Shown piece by piece: positions 1 to 8,658 of a stretch of DNA of 64,000 nt; the first letter of the stretch is position 1, and each line of letters begins with the position of its first letter. The notes beneath the pieces are model-generated. The model searched no databases. It was not told the origin of the DNA and worked only from the letters and a program-made list of their open reading frames with translations. Where the stretch lies: NCBI RefSeq assembly GCF_003574625.1, contig NZ_QNUJ01000015.1:52073-116072 (forward strand), read 5' to 3'. The position numbers and the translations under genes were made by a program. Source of the stretch: Shinella zoogloeoides. Lineage in GTDB: Bacteria; Pseudomonadota; Alphaproteobacteria; Rhizobiales; Rhizobiaceae.

Positions 1-1876
1 CGTAGAAGGCCTGTGCATCGCCCGAAACGATCGCCTGCATGACGGGATGGGCCGGCTGGTAGGTCTGGATGAGGCCGTGGCTCTTGAGGCCCGAGCGCCC
101 GGCGCGGCCGGTCACCTGCGAGAGAAGCTGGAACGTCCGTTCCGCCGCGCGCGGATCGCCGTTGGAAAGGCCGAGATCCGCATCCACCACCCCGACCAGC
201 GACATCAGCGGGAAATTGTGCCCCTTGGCGACGAGCTGCGTGCCGATGACGATATCCGCCTCGCCCCGCGCAATGGCCTCCAGCTCCAGCCTGAGGCGCT
301 TGACGCCCATGAGGTCGGAGGAGAGCACGATGGTCCGCGCCTCCGGGAAATGCCGCTCCACCTCCTCCGCGATGCGCTCCACCCCCGGCCCGCAGGCCGC
401 CAGATGATCGAAGGTGCCGCATTCCGGGCAGGCCTCGGGCGTGCGCTCGGCATAGCCGCAATGGTGGCACTGGATCTGCCCACGGAACCGGTGCTCCACC
501 AGCCAGCTCGAGCATTGCGGGCACTGGAAGCGATGGCCGCAGACACGGCAGAGCGTCAGCGGCGCATAGCCGCGACGGTTGAGGAAGAGCAGTGCCTGCT
601 CCTCCTTCTCGATTGTGCGGGCGATACCGCGCAGGAGGATCGGCGAGAGGAAGCCGCCGCGCGCCGGCGGATGGCGGCGCATGTCGATGAGGTGCAGGTC
701 CGGCAGCGCCGCATCGCCGTAGCGCGTCGGCAGGTGCAGCTTGCGGTAGCGCCCGACCTCGCTGTTGACCCGGCTTTCGACCGACGGCGTCGCCGAGACG
801 AGCACGGCCGGGAAATCGCCGATGCGCGCCCGCACCACCGCCATGTCGCGGGCATTGTAGAAGACGCGGTCTTCCTGCTTGTAGGCCGGGTCGTGCTCCT
901 CGTCGACGATGACGAGGCCGAGATTCTCGAAAGGCAGGAACAGCGCCGAGCGCGCGCCGGCCACCACCCGCACATCCCCCGTCGTCACCTGCCGCCAGAC
1001 CTTTTCGCGGATGCGCGGGGCAAGATCGGAATGCCACTCCGCCGGCTTGGCCCCAAAGCGGTCGTGGAAGCGCTCGAGAAAACTCGCCGTCAGCGCGATT
1101 TCCGGCAAGAGGATGAGCACCTGCCGGCCCTGCCGCAACGTCTCGGCGATCGCCTCGAAATAGACCTCCGTCTTGCCCGAGCCGGTGATGCCGTCGATCA
1201 GCGAGACGGAAAAGCCGCCCTTGCGCACGCTCTCGACCAGATCGGCCGCGCTCTCCGTCTGCGGCCCTTCGAGCCGCGGGGCGACATAATCGGGATCGGG
1301 CGCGGCCACCACCGGCGGCGGCGGCAGGAACACGGTCTCGAAACTGCCCTGCTTCACCAGCCCGTCGATGACGCTCGTCGAGGTGCCGGAGGCATGGGCA
1401 AGGCCCGACCGGGTCCACGGGATGCCGTCCTCGACCATTTCCAATACGCGCTCGCGCGCGCTCGTCAGCCGCTCCGGCCGGTGGCCGGTGAAGCGCAGGC
1501 CCTCGATCATCGGCTCCGGATCGAAGGCCGCCGGCGCGCGCAGCGCCATGCGGGCGACGAGGCCCGGCGGCGTCACCGTATAGGCGGAGACCCAGTCGAG
1601 GAAATCGCGCATCTCTTTCGAAAGCGGCGGGCAGTCGAAGACCTTCTCGATGGGCCGCAGCTTCTTCGGATCGACCCTGCCGTCATCCCCGCCGTCCCAG
1701 ACGACGCCGGCGACAAGGCGCGGGCCGAGCGGCACCTGCACGATGGAGCCCGGCTCCACCGCCATGCCCTCCGGCACCGTATAGGAATAGGCGACGGCCG
1801 TCGGCACCGGCACAAGGACGGGCACGGTGCGTGGAAAAAGCCTTTCCCCGAAGAGGTTGGTCGAATCGCTGCTCAT
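1..1876 (-). CDS. priA: Primosomal protein N' (PriA helicase), 3' end cut by the window edge
   Basis: ATP-dependent 3'-5' helicase that reloads the replisome at stalled forks. About 625 codons are present; family members are usually about 730 residues, so roughly the last 100 codons lie left of the window. Translating the minus strand from the ATG at 1876 gives an N-terminal 3'BD domain, a Walker A (TGSGKT), a DEEH box, and the PriA zinc-binding segment with paired cysteines (CRVCGH, CPQC, CHHCGY, CPECG) around positions 440-560. Helicase motif V/VI sequence (GTQLVAKGHNFP, QVTGRAGR) follows. The reading frame is intact. A RecF-like ATPase lies directly upstream on the same strand, which is not an obvious functional partner. 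Confidence 0.95.
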   Translation of the reverse strand, partial: MSSDSTNLFGERLFPRTVPVLVPVPTAVAYSYTVPEGMAVEPGSIVQVPLGPRLVAGVVWDGGDDGRVDPKKLRPIEKVFDCPPLSKEMRDFLDWVSAYTVTPPGLVARMALRAPAAFDPEPMIEGLRFTGHRPERLTSARERVLEMVEDGIPWTRSGLAHASGTSTSVIDGLVKQGSFETVFLPPPPVVAAPDPDYVAPRLEGPQTESAADLVESVRKGGFSVSLIDGITGSGKTEVYFEAIAETLRQGRQVLILLPEIALTASFLERFHDRFGAKPAEWHSDLAPRIREKVWRQVTTGDVRVVAGARSALFLPFENLGLVIVDEEHDPAYKQEDRVFYNARDMAVVRARIGDFPAVLVSATPSVESRVNSEVGRYRKLHLPTRYGDAALPDLHLIDMRRHPPARGGFLSPILLRGIARTIEKEEQALLFLNRRGYAPLTLCRVCGHRFQCPQCSSWLVEHRFRGQIQCHHCGYAERTPEACPECGTFDHLAACGPGVERIAEEVERHFPEARTIVLSSDLMGVKRLRLELEAIARGEADIVIGTQLVAKGHNFPLMSLVGVVDADLGLSNGDPRAAERTFQLLSQVTGRAGRSGLKSHGLIQTYQPAHPVMQAIVSGDAQAFY

Positions 1877-1934
1877 TTCCCGCGAAGATGCCCCCGCCGT
1901 CGCGCAAAGAGAACCGCAAAGATCGCCGCGCCGC

Positions 1935-3068
1935 TCATTCGTCCTCGTCCATTTCGCCGGTAAGCCGCATGCCGTCGATCCAGGTGGCCCCGTCGTTGCG
2001 CACGACGCGCTTCGCTCGCACCCCGCAGCGCGCCTCCACCTCCTGCGCCAGCCGTTCGGAATGGGTGACGATCCAGATCTGGCTCGTCTCCGCCGCCCGC
2101 GCGATCATGCCGGCGAGCGGCGGCAGCATGTCGGGATGAAGGCTCGCCTCCGGCTCGTTGAGCGCGATCAGCGGCGGCGTGCGGTAGGAGAGCAGCGCCG
2201 CGGCGAGCGAAAGGAAGCGGATCTGCCCGTCGGAGAGTTCGCGCGGCTGGAAGACGCGCTGCGGAAACTGCGGGAAGACCAGCCCGAAGGATGCGAATTC
2301 CTCCGGCTCCGGCACGGAAAGCTTCGCCCCGCCGAAGGCCTCCGCGACGGCGCGGTCGAGATCGACCGTATCCTCCCGCGTCCACACGAGCGTCGCGAAG
2401 ACCGCCGCCATGTTGGCGCCGTCCTCGTCGAGCAGCGGCGCGGTGACGGCAAGGCAGGGCTGGCGCAGCGCCGAGCCGCGATCCGAGCGGAAGCCGTGGA
2501 AGAAGCGCCATTGCGACACCGCGCGGCGGAAGGTTCCGATCTCGGGATAGTGCCCGGCATCGCCGAGAAGGGCGATCGCGGTTTCCGAGGTCAGCGCCTG
2601 CTCGGGATGCTCGACCATGCGCCCGGTCTCGTCCCGGACCATGATCCCCGGCCCCGCGCGCTTCATCACCGTCACCGGCCGGCGGCCGGTTTCAATGGAA
2701 AGCTCCTCGGCCTTCACCTGCGGCTCGAAGGCGAAACCCGCCGACGCCTTCGGCGGGCGCAACCCCGCCTCGACGCGGTAGCGGAAGGTGATCGCCCGGT
2801 CCTCGTCGAGCAGTTCCGTCTCCAGCCGGATGCGCACCGGCTCGTTGGCCCGCCGCCTGCCGGTCCACAGCGCCGAAGCCATGCCGCCCTCCGCCGCGAT
2901 CTCGTGGGCGAAGGTGCCGCGCACCGCGGCCTGCACCAGTTGCAGCGAGCGATAGAGGTTCGATTTGCCGGCCCCATTCTCGCCGACGAACAGGTTCACC
3001 CGCCCGAGATCCATGCGGATCGAGCGGAGCGACCTGTAGTTTTCGGCGGACATGGAACGAAGCAGCAT
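1935..3068 (-). CDS. RecF/OLD-like AAA ATPase (COG4637-type)
   Basis: 377-residue ATPase of the SMC/RecF-type fold. It starts with the typical 'NYRSLRSI.MDLG.VNLFVGENGAGKS' region: Walker A GENGAGKS at about residues 32-39, an ABC signature LSDGQ near 277, a Walker B followed by NEPEASLHP near 304, and a switch histidine in VTHSERLA near 333. Such proteins bind ATP and often DNA, but no nuclease (TOPRIM) domain is visible, so this is a stand-alone ATPase of unknown role. Two starts are possible: ATG 3068 and, five codons on, ATG 3053. It lies 58 bp upstream of priA on the same strand, with no strong terminator between. The role in DNA metabolism is inference. Confidence 0.85.
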   Translation of the reverse strand: MLLRSMSAENYRSLRSIRMDLGRVNLFVGENGAGKSNLYRSLQLVQAAVRGTFAHEIAAEGGMASALWTGRRRANEPVRIRLETELLDEDRAITFRYRVEAGLRPPKASAGFAFEPQVKAEELSIETGRRPVTVMKRAGPGIMVRDETGRMVEHPEQALTSETAIALLGDAGHYPEIGTFRRAVSQWRFFHGFRSDRGSALRQPCLAVTAPLLDEDGANMAAVFATLVWTREDTVDLDRAVAEAFGGAKLSVPEPEEFASFGLVFPQFPQRVFQPRELSDGQIRFLSLAAALLSYRTPPLIALNEPEASLHPDMLPPLAGMIARAAETSQIWIVTHSERLAQEVEARCGVRAKRVVRNDGATWIDGMRLTGEMDEDE

Positions 3069-3209
3069 GCGCTTACCCGGATGCGGAAGAAAGCTCTCTC
3101 TCTATACGAGCCACCATGTCTAGAGGAAGGCGGCCATGCTTGCCCAGCCCCGGCGCGGAACGTTAGCAATTCCTTAGCCATGCATCGCCCATCCTGTCCC
3201 GAACGCCAG

Positions 3210-3329
3210 AAGGCTATCGCACGTGCAAGGAGGGCGTCTCTCCATCCCCCTCATCCGACCCTTCGGGCCACCTCTCCCCGAGGGGAGAAGGAGAGGGCGG
3301 AAACCTCGAATTTCCTATGCGATAGCCTT
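3210..3329. repeat. 12-bp inverted repeats flanking a RIME-like half element
   Basis: A palindromic rhizobial intergenic unit (about 3246-3292: CCCCTCATCCGACCCTTCGG, then CTCCCCGAGGGGAG) lies between two perfect 12-bp inverted copies, AAGGCTATCGCA at 3210-3221 and TGCGATAGCCTT at 3318-3329. The inner unit resembles the one at 57240-57351, so it is a dispersed repeat. The outer repeats could be transcribed into a large stem just upstream of the xerC-type gene. Assignment to the RIME class is from memory of its consensus. Confidence 0.7.
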
Positions 3330-3349
3330 GCAAATGCCGGAGGCAGGAC

Positions 3350-4285
3350 ATGACCGAACTTCTCATCATCGCCGATCCGGCGCTCATGGCCGAGCGGCAA
3401 GGCTGGCTTGCGGCGCTTGCCGGCGAGCGCCGGCTTTCCGACAACACGCTGGAAGCCTATGAGCGCGACACGCGCCAGTTCCTCGCCTTCCTCACCGAAC
3501 ATATCGCCGCCCCTGCCAGCCTCAAGGACATCGAGGCCCTGCGCCCGGCGGACCTGCGCGGCTTCCTCGCTGCCCGTCGCCGCGACGGCGCCGGCGCGCG
3601 CACGCTCGGCCGCGGCCTTGCGGGCCTGCGCTCCTTCCTGCGCCATCTCGAGCGCAAGGGCCTTGCCAATGCCGCGGGCGCGACCGCGGTGCGCTCGCCC
3701 AGGCAGCCGAAATCCCTGCCCAAGCCGCTGTCGGACCGGCAGGCCATCGCCGTCGTCGATGCCCATGAACAACTGGCCGAGGAACCCTGGATCCGCGTGC
3801 GCAATGCGGCGGTCCTGGCCCTCCTCTACGGCTGCGGCCTGCGCATCTCCGAGGCGCTGTCGCTGACCCCCGCCGATTTTGCCGGCAGCCCCGCATCGCT
3901 GCGCATCACCGGCAAGGGCGGCAAGACACGCATCGTGCCGCTGATTACGCCGGCCCGCACGGGCGTCGAGGACTATATCAAGCTCTGCCCCTACCCGCTC
4001 GGCGAAGACAGACCGCTCTTCCGCGGCGCGCGTGGCGGCCCCCTGCAGCCCGCCATCATCCAGCGCGAGATGCAGAAGCTGCGCGGCGCGCTCGGCCTGC
4101 CGGACAGCGCGACGCCCCATGCGCTGCGCCATTCCTTCGCCACCCATCTGCTCGCCGGCGGCGGGGATCTGCGCACCATCCAGGAACTGCTCGGCCACGC
4201 CAGCCTTTCCACCACGCAGGTTTATACCGGCGTCGATTCGGCGCGCCTGCTCGAAATCTACGACCGTGCCCATCCCCGCGCCTGA
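3350..4285 (+). CDS. xerC: Tyrosine recombinase XerC/XerD family
   Basis: 311-residue site-specific recombinase that resolves chromosome dimers at dif. A SAM-like core-binding domain (about 15-105) precedes the catalytic domain (about 125-305). All catalytic residues are visible: Arg165 (CGLRISEA), Lys192 (GKGGKTR), His257-x-x-Arg260 (HALRHSF), His283 (LGHASLS) and Tyr292 (TTQVYTG). Full length for the family. In Rhizobiales the recombinase next to priA is normally XerC, which is why that symbol is chosen; XerD cannot be excluded from sequence alone. The ATG at 3350 follows GGAGGCAGGAC. Confidence 0.93.
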   Translation: MTELLIIADPALMAERQGWLAALAGERRLSDNTLEAYERDTRQFLAFLTEHIAAPASLKDIEALRPADLRGFLAARRRDGAGARTLGRGLAGLRSFLRHLERKGLANAAGATAVRSPRQPKSLPKPLSDRQAIAVVDAHEQLAEEPWIRVRNAAVLALLYGCGLRISEALSLTPADFAGSPASLRITGKGGKTRIVPLITPARTGVEDYIKLCPYPLGEDRPLFRGARGGPLQPAIIQREMQKLRGALGLPDSATPHALRHSFATHLLAGGGDLRTIQELLGHASLSTTQVYTGVDSARLLEIYDRAHPRA

Positions 4286-4347
4286 TCCGTTAAGGGATTG
4301 TGAGGAGGAGGACGGCTAGGGTCCGGCGAAATTCGGAGCGTTCGACC

Positions 4348-5430
4348 ATGACAGTCCTTCTTCACAAAACCCGACTGGCGCTCGCCGACCGGGCCGCCGA
4401 TGCGGGCCTCTGGCTGCTCGCCGCCATCAACGTCCTCCTCGCCCTGTCCTTCCTCCTCGTGCTGGCGACCCTTTCCCCGGCGCATGCGCAGGAGCCGCCG
4501 GCCTGCGGCGGCGAGAACCTGCTGGTCCAGTACGAGAAGGACGATCCCGCCGGCTATGCGAAGCTGCGCGCCGAGGCCGACGCGCTGCCCAACGGCAAGG
4601 GCATCTTCTGGAAGATCGAGAGGGATGGCCGCCCCGCCTCCTGGCTGCTCGGCACCATGCATGTGACGGACCCGCGCGTGCTCGCCATGCCGGAGGCCGC
4701 CCGCACCGCCTATGCCGCGGCTTCGACAGTCATCGTCGAATCGGACGAGATCGCCGACGAGAAGAAGGCCGGCGCGACGATCATGGCCCGCCCGGACCTC
4801 ACCATGTTCGCGGACGGCAAGTCCATCACCGACTTCATCGACAAGGCCGAAGCGGAAAGGCTGGCGGAGGGCCTGAAGAGCCGCGGCCTGTCGCTTGCCG
4901 CCGTCAGCCGCATGAAGCCGTGGATGATCGCCAGCTTCGTCGCGCTGCCGGCCTGCGAGATCGCCCGCAAGACGGCCGGCGCCGCCTTCCTCGACCAGCG
5001 CCTCGCCAAGGATGCGCTTGCCGAAGGCAAGACGCTGAAGGGCCTCGAAACGCTCATCGAGCAGATTTCCGCCCTCGATTCCCTGCCGGTCGAGCCGCAG
5101 ATCCAGGGCCTCGTGCAGGCGGTCGAACTCGGCGACAAGCTGACGGACGTCATCGAGACGATGAGCCAGCTCTATCTTGCCGGCGACACCGGCATGATCA
5201 TGCCGATGATGCGCGCCGCCGCGCCCGAGACGACCGAGGACGCGAAGGCCTATGCGGATTTCGAGCAGCGCATCATCGTCGACCGCAACCATGTGATGGC
5301 GACACGCGCCGCGCCGATCCTTGCGGAAGGCAATGTCTTCATGGCCGTCGGCGCGCTGCATCTGGCAGGCCCGGAAGGCGTCGTCGAACTGCTGCGCAAG
5401 GAAGGTTTTTCGGTCACCGCGGTGAAGTGA
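4348..5430 (+). CDS. TraB/GumN family protein, exported
   Basis: 360-residue protein of the TraB/GumN (PF01963, COG3735) family, which carries paired GxxH motifs; here LLGTMHVTD (about residues 97-105) and a C-terminal AVGALHLAGPEG. These motifs suggest a metal-dependent enzyme; distant relatives are Tiki-type proteases, but the bacterial function is unproven. The N-terminus has a hydrophobic stretch (about 17-44) ending in PAHAQE, a signal peptide. I chose ATG 4348 because CGGAGCG lies about 8 nt upstream; a GTG at 4300 would add 16 Arg-rich residues. The 3' end overlaps the convergent DUF2867 gene by 17 bp. Confidence 0.85.
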   Translation: MTVLLHKTRLALADRAADAGLWLLAAINVLLALSFLLVLATLSPAHAQEPPACGGENLLVQYEKDDPAGYAKLRAEADALPNGKGIFWKIERDGRPASWLLGTMHVTDPRVLAMPEAARTAYAAASTVIVESDEIADEKKAGATIMARPDLTMFADGKSITDFIDKAEAERLAEGLKSRGLSLAAVSRMKPWMIASFVALPACEIARKTAGAAFLDQRLAKDALAEGKTLKGLETLIEQISALDSLPVEPQIQGLVQAVELGDKLTDVIETMSQLYLAGDTGMIMPMMRAAAPETTEDAKAYADFEQRIIVDRNHVMATRAAPILAEGNVFMAVGALHLAGPEGVVELLRKEGFSVTAVK

Positions 5431-5908
5431 GGACCCGCTCGCCGATGCCCGACAGCATCCTGCGCACGATCAGCTTGTGGAACGGCATGACCGCCGCGAG
5501 ATAGAGCCGGCCGATCAGGTTGTTGCGATGGACCAGTGTCATCACGGAAAGGGTCTGGCCGCTCGGCCGGTCCTGCAACACGTCGATGACGATGCGGAAA
5601 TCGAGATGCCGGTCGTCGAAGCCGAGGACGACCCGGCCGTCGCTGGCGCTGACCACCGGGAAACCGCCGATCTCCGTCTCCGACGTCGCCACCCTTTCCG
5701 CCGCCCCCTTGAGGCCGAAGGGCGCCACCAGCGCGTTGCGCAGCACCATGAGCCTGCGCACCCAGCCCGGCGGATGCTCCAGCGCCAGCCGCGCCGCCTC
5801 CCGCGCCGTCAGCCCCTCGACCGCAAGGCCGAGCGTGAAGCGATCCGCCCAGTCGGCGGCGGGAAGAATGGGATGGGGCAGCGAGACGGGTCTCGACACG
5901 GGCGACAT
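5414..5908 (-). CDS. DUF2867 domain protein
   Basis: 164-residue DUF2867 (PF11066) protein of unknown function. The family typically has a short N-terminal segment with buried aromatic residues followed by a conserved region around 'VLGFDDRHLDFR' and 'TLVHRNNLIGRLYL..MPFHKLIV', both visible here. DUF2867 domains also occur fused to SDR-type epimerases. ATG 5908 was chosen over ATG 5932 because AAGGAGG sits 5 nt upstream. That ribosome-binding site lies in a hairpin (see 5907-5932). Convergent with the TraB/GumN gene. Confidence 0.8.
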   Translation of the reverse strand: MSPVSRPVSLPHPILPAADWADRFTLGLAVEGLTAREAARLALEHPPGWVRRLMVLRNALVAPFGLKGAAERVATSETEIGGFPVVSASDGRVVLGFDDRHLDFRIVIDVLQDRPSGQTLSVMTLVHRNNLIGRLYLAAVMPFHKLIVRRMLSGIGERVLTSPR

Positions 5909-5932
5909 GCAGGCCTCCTTGAGTGCCTGCAT
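5907..5932 (-). promoter_or_regulatory. Hairpin enclosing ribosome-binding site of the DUF2867 gene
   Basis: On the minus strand ATGCAGGC and GCCTGCAT form a perfect 8-bp stem. The 10-nt loop carries most of AAGGAGG, and the downstream arm contains the start codon. Such a fold would hide the translation start. Function is inference. Confidence 0.4.
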
Positions 5933-5955
5933 GCTGCGCCTGTTCGAACGGGCAG

Positions 5956-5986
5956 GACAGGCGGCCGGTTGTCGCAGCCGCCTGTC
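5956..5986 (-). terminator. Terminator-like hairpin after lpdA
   Basis: GACAGGCGGC (5956-5965) pairs with GCCGCCTGTC (5977-5986), a perfect 10-bp stem 5 nt past the lpdA stop codon. There is no U-tract, so it may act as a 3' stabiliser or a Rho-assisted terminator. Confidence 0.5.
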
Positions 5987-5990
5987 GCCA

Positions 5991-7397
5991 TCACATATGG
6001 ATCGGCTTGGCGAAGGTCGCGAGCGCGGCTTCCTTGACGGCTTCCGACATGGTCGGATGCGCGTGGCAGGTGCGGCCGAGGTCCTCGGAGGAACCGCCGA
6101 ATTCCATGAGGACGGCCGCCTCGTGGATCATCTCGCCGGCGCCGAAGCCGACGATGTGGACGCCGAGCACGCGGTCCGTCTCCTTGTCGGCGAGCACCTT
6201 CACGAAGCCGTCCGTCGCCAGCATGGCGCGGGCGCGGCCGTTGGCGGTGAAGGGGAACTTGCCAACCTTGTAGGCGACGCCTGCAGCCTTCAGCTCCTCT
6301 TCCGTCTTGCCGACGGAGGCGACTTCCGGCTGGGTGTAGACGACGCCGGGGATGACGTCGTAGTTCACATGGCCGGCCTGGCCAGCGAGGATCTCAGCGA
6401 CGGCGACGCCCTCGTCCTCCGCCTTGTGTGCGAGCATCGGGCCGCGAACGACATCACCGATGGCGTAGATGCCGGGAACGTTGGTCTGGAAGTGCTTGTC
6501 GATCTCGACACGGCCGCGGCTGTCGAGCGTGACGCCGGCTTCCGCAAGGCCGAGGCCTTCCGTGTAGGGCTTGCGGCCCGTCGCGATCAGCACGACGTCG
6601 GCGTCAATGGTGGTGGCATCGCCTCCCTTGACGGGCTCGAAGGTCACCTTCGCGCCAGAGCCGGACTTCGTAACGCCCGTCACCTTGGCGCCGAGCTTGA
6701 AGTCCATGCCCTGCTTGGCGAGCATGCGCTGGAACTGCTTGGAGACCTCGCCGTCCATGCCGCCGAGGATGGCGTCGAGATATTCGACGACCGTGACCTT
6801 GGCGCCGAGGCGGGCCCAGACAGAGCCGAGCTCGAGGCCGATGACGCCGCCACCGACGACCACCAGATGGCCCGGCACCTTGTCGAGCGCGATGCCGCCC
6901 GTCGAGGAGACGATGACCTTCTCGTCGATTTCGACCGGAACGCCCGGAATACCGGCGACGTCCGACCCCGTGGCGATCACGATATTCTTCGTCTCCAGGA
7001 CCTGTTCCTCGCCCTTGTCACTGGTGACGGAGACCTTGCCCGCGCCGAGCACCTTGCCGGTGCCCTGGATGCCGTCGATCTTGTTCTTCTTGAAGAGGAA
7101 GGCGACGCCGTCGACATTCGACTTCACCGTCGCATCCTTGTGCGCCATCATCTTCGACAGGTTCAGCGTGGGCTTCACGCCCTCGATGCCGAGCGCCTCC
7201 ATGCCGTGGGCGGCGTGGCTGTAGGTCTCGGAGGCGTGCAGCAGCGCCTTGGAGGGGATGCAGCCAATATTGAGGCAGGTGCCGCCATAGGTCGCGCGCT
7301 TCTCGACGACCGCGACCTTCAGGCCGAGCTGGGCCGCCTTGATGGCTGAGACATAGCCGCCGGGGCCGGAACCGATAACGATGAGATCATATGCCAT
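5991..7397 (-). CDS. lpdA: Dihydrolipoyl dehydrogenase (E3)
   Basis: 468-residue FAD enzyme that reoxidises dihydrolipoamide with NAD+ in the 2-oxoglutarate dehydrogenase complex. Visible are the N-terminal FAD fold VIGSGPGGYVSA (about 8-18), the redox-active disulfide C41-LNIG-C46, the NAD-binding GGGVIGLELG, and the C-terminal HAHPTMSE containing the catalytic His. Full length. The start at 7397 gives the expected MAYDLIVIG N-terminus, with GGAAGGACTTGCC just upstream. It is the last gene of a minus-strand series that begins with mdh, but four unrelated genes separate it from odhB. The SDR gene is 23 bp upstream, so co-transcription is likely. Confidence 0.97.
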   Translation of the reverse strand: MAYDLIVIGSGPGGYVSAIKAAQLGLKVAVVEKRATYGGTCLNIGCIPSKALLHASETYSHAAHGMEALGIEGVKPTLNLSKMMAHKDATVKSNVDGVAFLFKKNKIDGIQGTGKVLGAGKVSVTSDKGEEQVLETKNIVIATGSDVAGIPGVPVEIDEKVIVSSTGGIALDKVPGHLVVVGGGVIGLELGSVWARLGAKVTVVEYLDAILGGMDGEVSKQFQRMLAKQGMDFKLGAKVTGVTKSGSGAKVTFEPVKGGDATTIDADVVLIATGRKPYTEGLGLAEAGVTLDSRGRVEIDKHFQTNVPGIYAIGDVVRGPMLAHKAEDEGVAVAEILAGQAGHVNYDVIPGVVYTQPEVASVGKTEEELKAAGVAYKVGKFPFTANGRARAMLATDGFVKVLADKETDRVLGVHIVGFGAGEMIHEAAVLMEFGGSSEDLGRTCHAHPTMSEAVKEAALATFAKPIHM

Positions 7398-7420
7398 GGC
7401 AAGTCCTTCCTGCGCGGGGC

Positions 7421-8173
7421 CTAGCGGCCGCCGCTGACGTTGAGGGCGGCACCCGTCACATAGGATGCCGCGTCGGAGAGAAGATAGAGAATGGAGTGGG
7501 CGACTTCGTCGGCCGTGCCCGGCCGCTGCATCGGGATGAGCGAGGCCATGTCGCGAGCACGATCCGGCAGGCCGCCGGAGGCGTGGATCTCGGTGTCGAT
7601 GATGCCGGGGCGCACGAGATTGACCCGGATGCCCTCGGCCGCGACCTCGCGGGCAAGGCCGATGGTGAAGCTTTCGATGGCGCCCTTGCTGGCGGCGTAG
7701 TCGACATATTGCCCCGCCCCGCCGAGCTGCGCGGCGACCGACGAGACATTGACGATGGAACCGCCCTCTCCGCCACGGCGGGTCGACATGCGGCGCACGG
7801 CTTCCTGCGCGCAGCGGATCGAGCCCATGACGTTGACCGCGAACATGCGCTCCAGCCGCTCGGCGGACATCTCGTCGACGCGCTGCGGCGTGGCGACGAT
7901 GCCCGCATTGTTCACGAGGCCGTCCAGCCGGCCGAAGGTGCCGTCGATGGTCGAGAAGATATTGGCAAGGCCAAGCTCGCTGCCGACATCGCCCTGAACG
8001 GGGATTGCCGAGCCGCCGGCATCGCGGATCTCCGCCACCACCGCCTCGGCCGCCGCGACATTGGAGACATAGTTCACCGCGACCTGCCAGCCGGCAGCGC
8101 CCGCCATGCGGCAGACGCTTGCGCCGATACCGCGGCTGCCGCCGGTGACGAGAAGAACGGGCGCCTCGCTCAT
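7421..8173 (-). CDS. SDR family oxidoreductase
   Basis: 250-residue classical short-chain dehydrogenase/reductase. The cofactor motif TGGSRGIG is at about residues 9-16, NNAG near 86, the catalytic Ser in NVSSVAAQ, and the active-site YVDYAASKGA gives Tyr-x-x-x-Lys. The Arg in GGSRGIG is common in NADP(H)-using members. The substrate is unknown. ATG 8173 was chosen because it overlaps the stop codon of the upstream gene as ATGA, indicating translational coupling. Located between odhB and lpdA. Confidence 0.9.
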   Translation of the reverse strand: MSEAPVLLVTGGSRGIGASVCRMAGAAGWQVAVNYVSNVAAAEAVVAEIRDAGGSAIPVQGDVGSELGLANIFSTIDGTFGRLDGLVNNAGIVATPQRVDEMSAERLERMFAVNVMGSIRCAQEAVRRMSTRRGGEGGSIVNVSSVAAQLGGAGQYVDYAASKGAIESFTIGLAREVAAEGIRVNLVRPGIIDTEIHASGGLPDRARDMASLIPMQRPGTADEVAHSILYLLSDAASYVTGAALNVSGGR

Positions 8174-8655
8174 GCCTTGCATCCCTTCCGCTTGAAGACG
8201 TCCCACGGCACGGCGCTCGCCTTGCCCTCGTCCCAGAGTTTCGAATAGCGCAGCGAGGCGCCGAAGCCGGAAAGAAGAAGTGTTTCGGCCGCCGGCCTGC
8301 CCTCTTCCGGCAGGAGCGCGGCATCGCCGCCGGCAAGGGCGTAGATCACGCCTTCCCAGACGGTGCAGGCGGCGATCTCCTCACCCGTGGAATCGCCCTC
8401 GGGGCAATCGTGCATGGCCATGCCGTTCGAGCGCGCCGGATCGCCCGGCATGACCATGCCGTCGAGCACCGTATCGCTGGCCAGGACCTTCAGCTTGAAG
8501 TGATGCGTGGTCACCGCGGCGTCGGAGCCGACGGGTTCGAAGGCGAGCTCATAGCCCCCGTCGCGATCCGCATAGATCGCATGCTCCTGCCGGCATTCCG
8601 CTGCGGAGGCGGCGGTCGCGGCGAGCAATCCGGCAAGGACGAGGGCGGCGCGCAT
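8170..8655 (-). CDS. Hypothetical secreted protein
   Basis: 161 residues with a short N-terminal signal peptide (MRAALVLAGLLAATAASA, cleavage near residue 18). Three cysteines in the mature part outside the extreme C-terminus plus a Cys near the end (KRKGCKA) could form disulfides. I recognise no domain. It is translationally coupled to the downstream SDR gene (ATGA overlap) and lies 3 bp after the LysE gene, so all three are probably one transcript. Confidence 0.75.
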   Translation of the reverse strand: MRAALVLAGLLAATAASAAECRQEHAIYADRDGGYELAFEPVGSDAAVTTHHFKLKVLASDTVLDGMVMPGDPARSNGMAMHDCPEGDSTGEEIAACTVWEGVIYALAGGDAALLPEEGRPAAETLLLSGFGASLRYSKLWDEGKASAVPWDVFKRKGCKA

Positions 8656-8658
8656 TCG

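Noticed and set aside
5991..8336. Apparent 781-residue protein ending in lipoamide dehydrogenase
   Set aside because: The N-terminal 310 residues are an alternate frame of the SDR and secreted-protein genes. lpdA starts at 7397.
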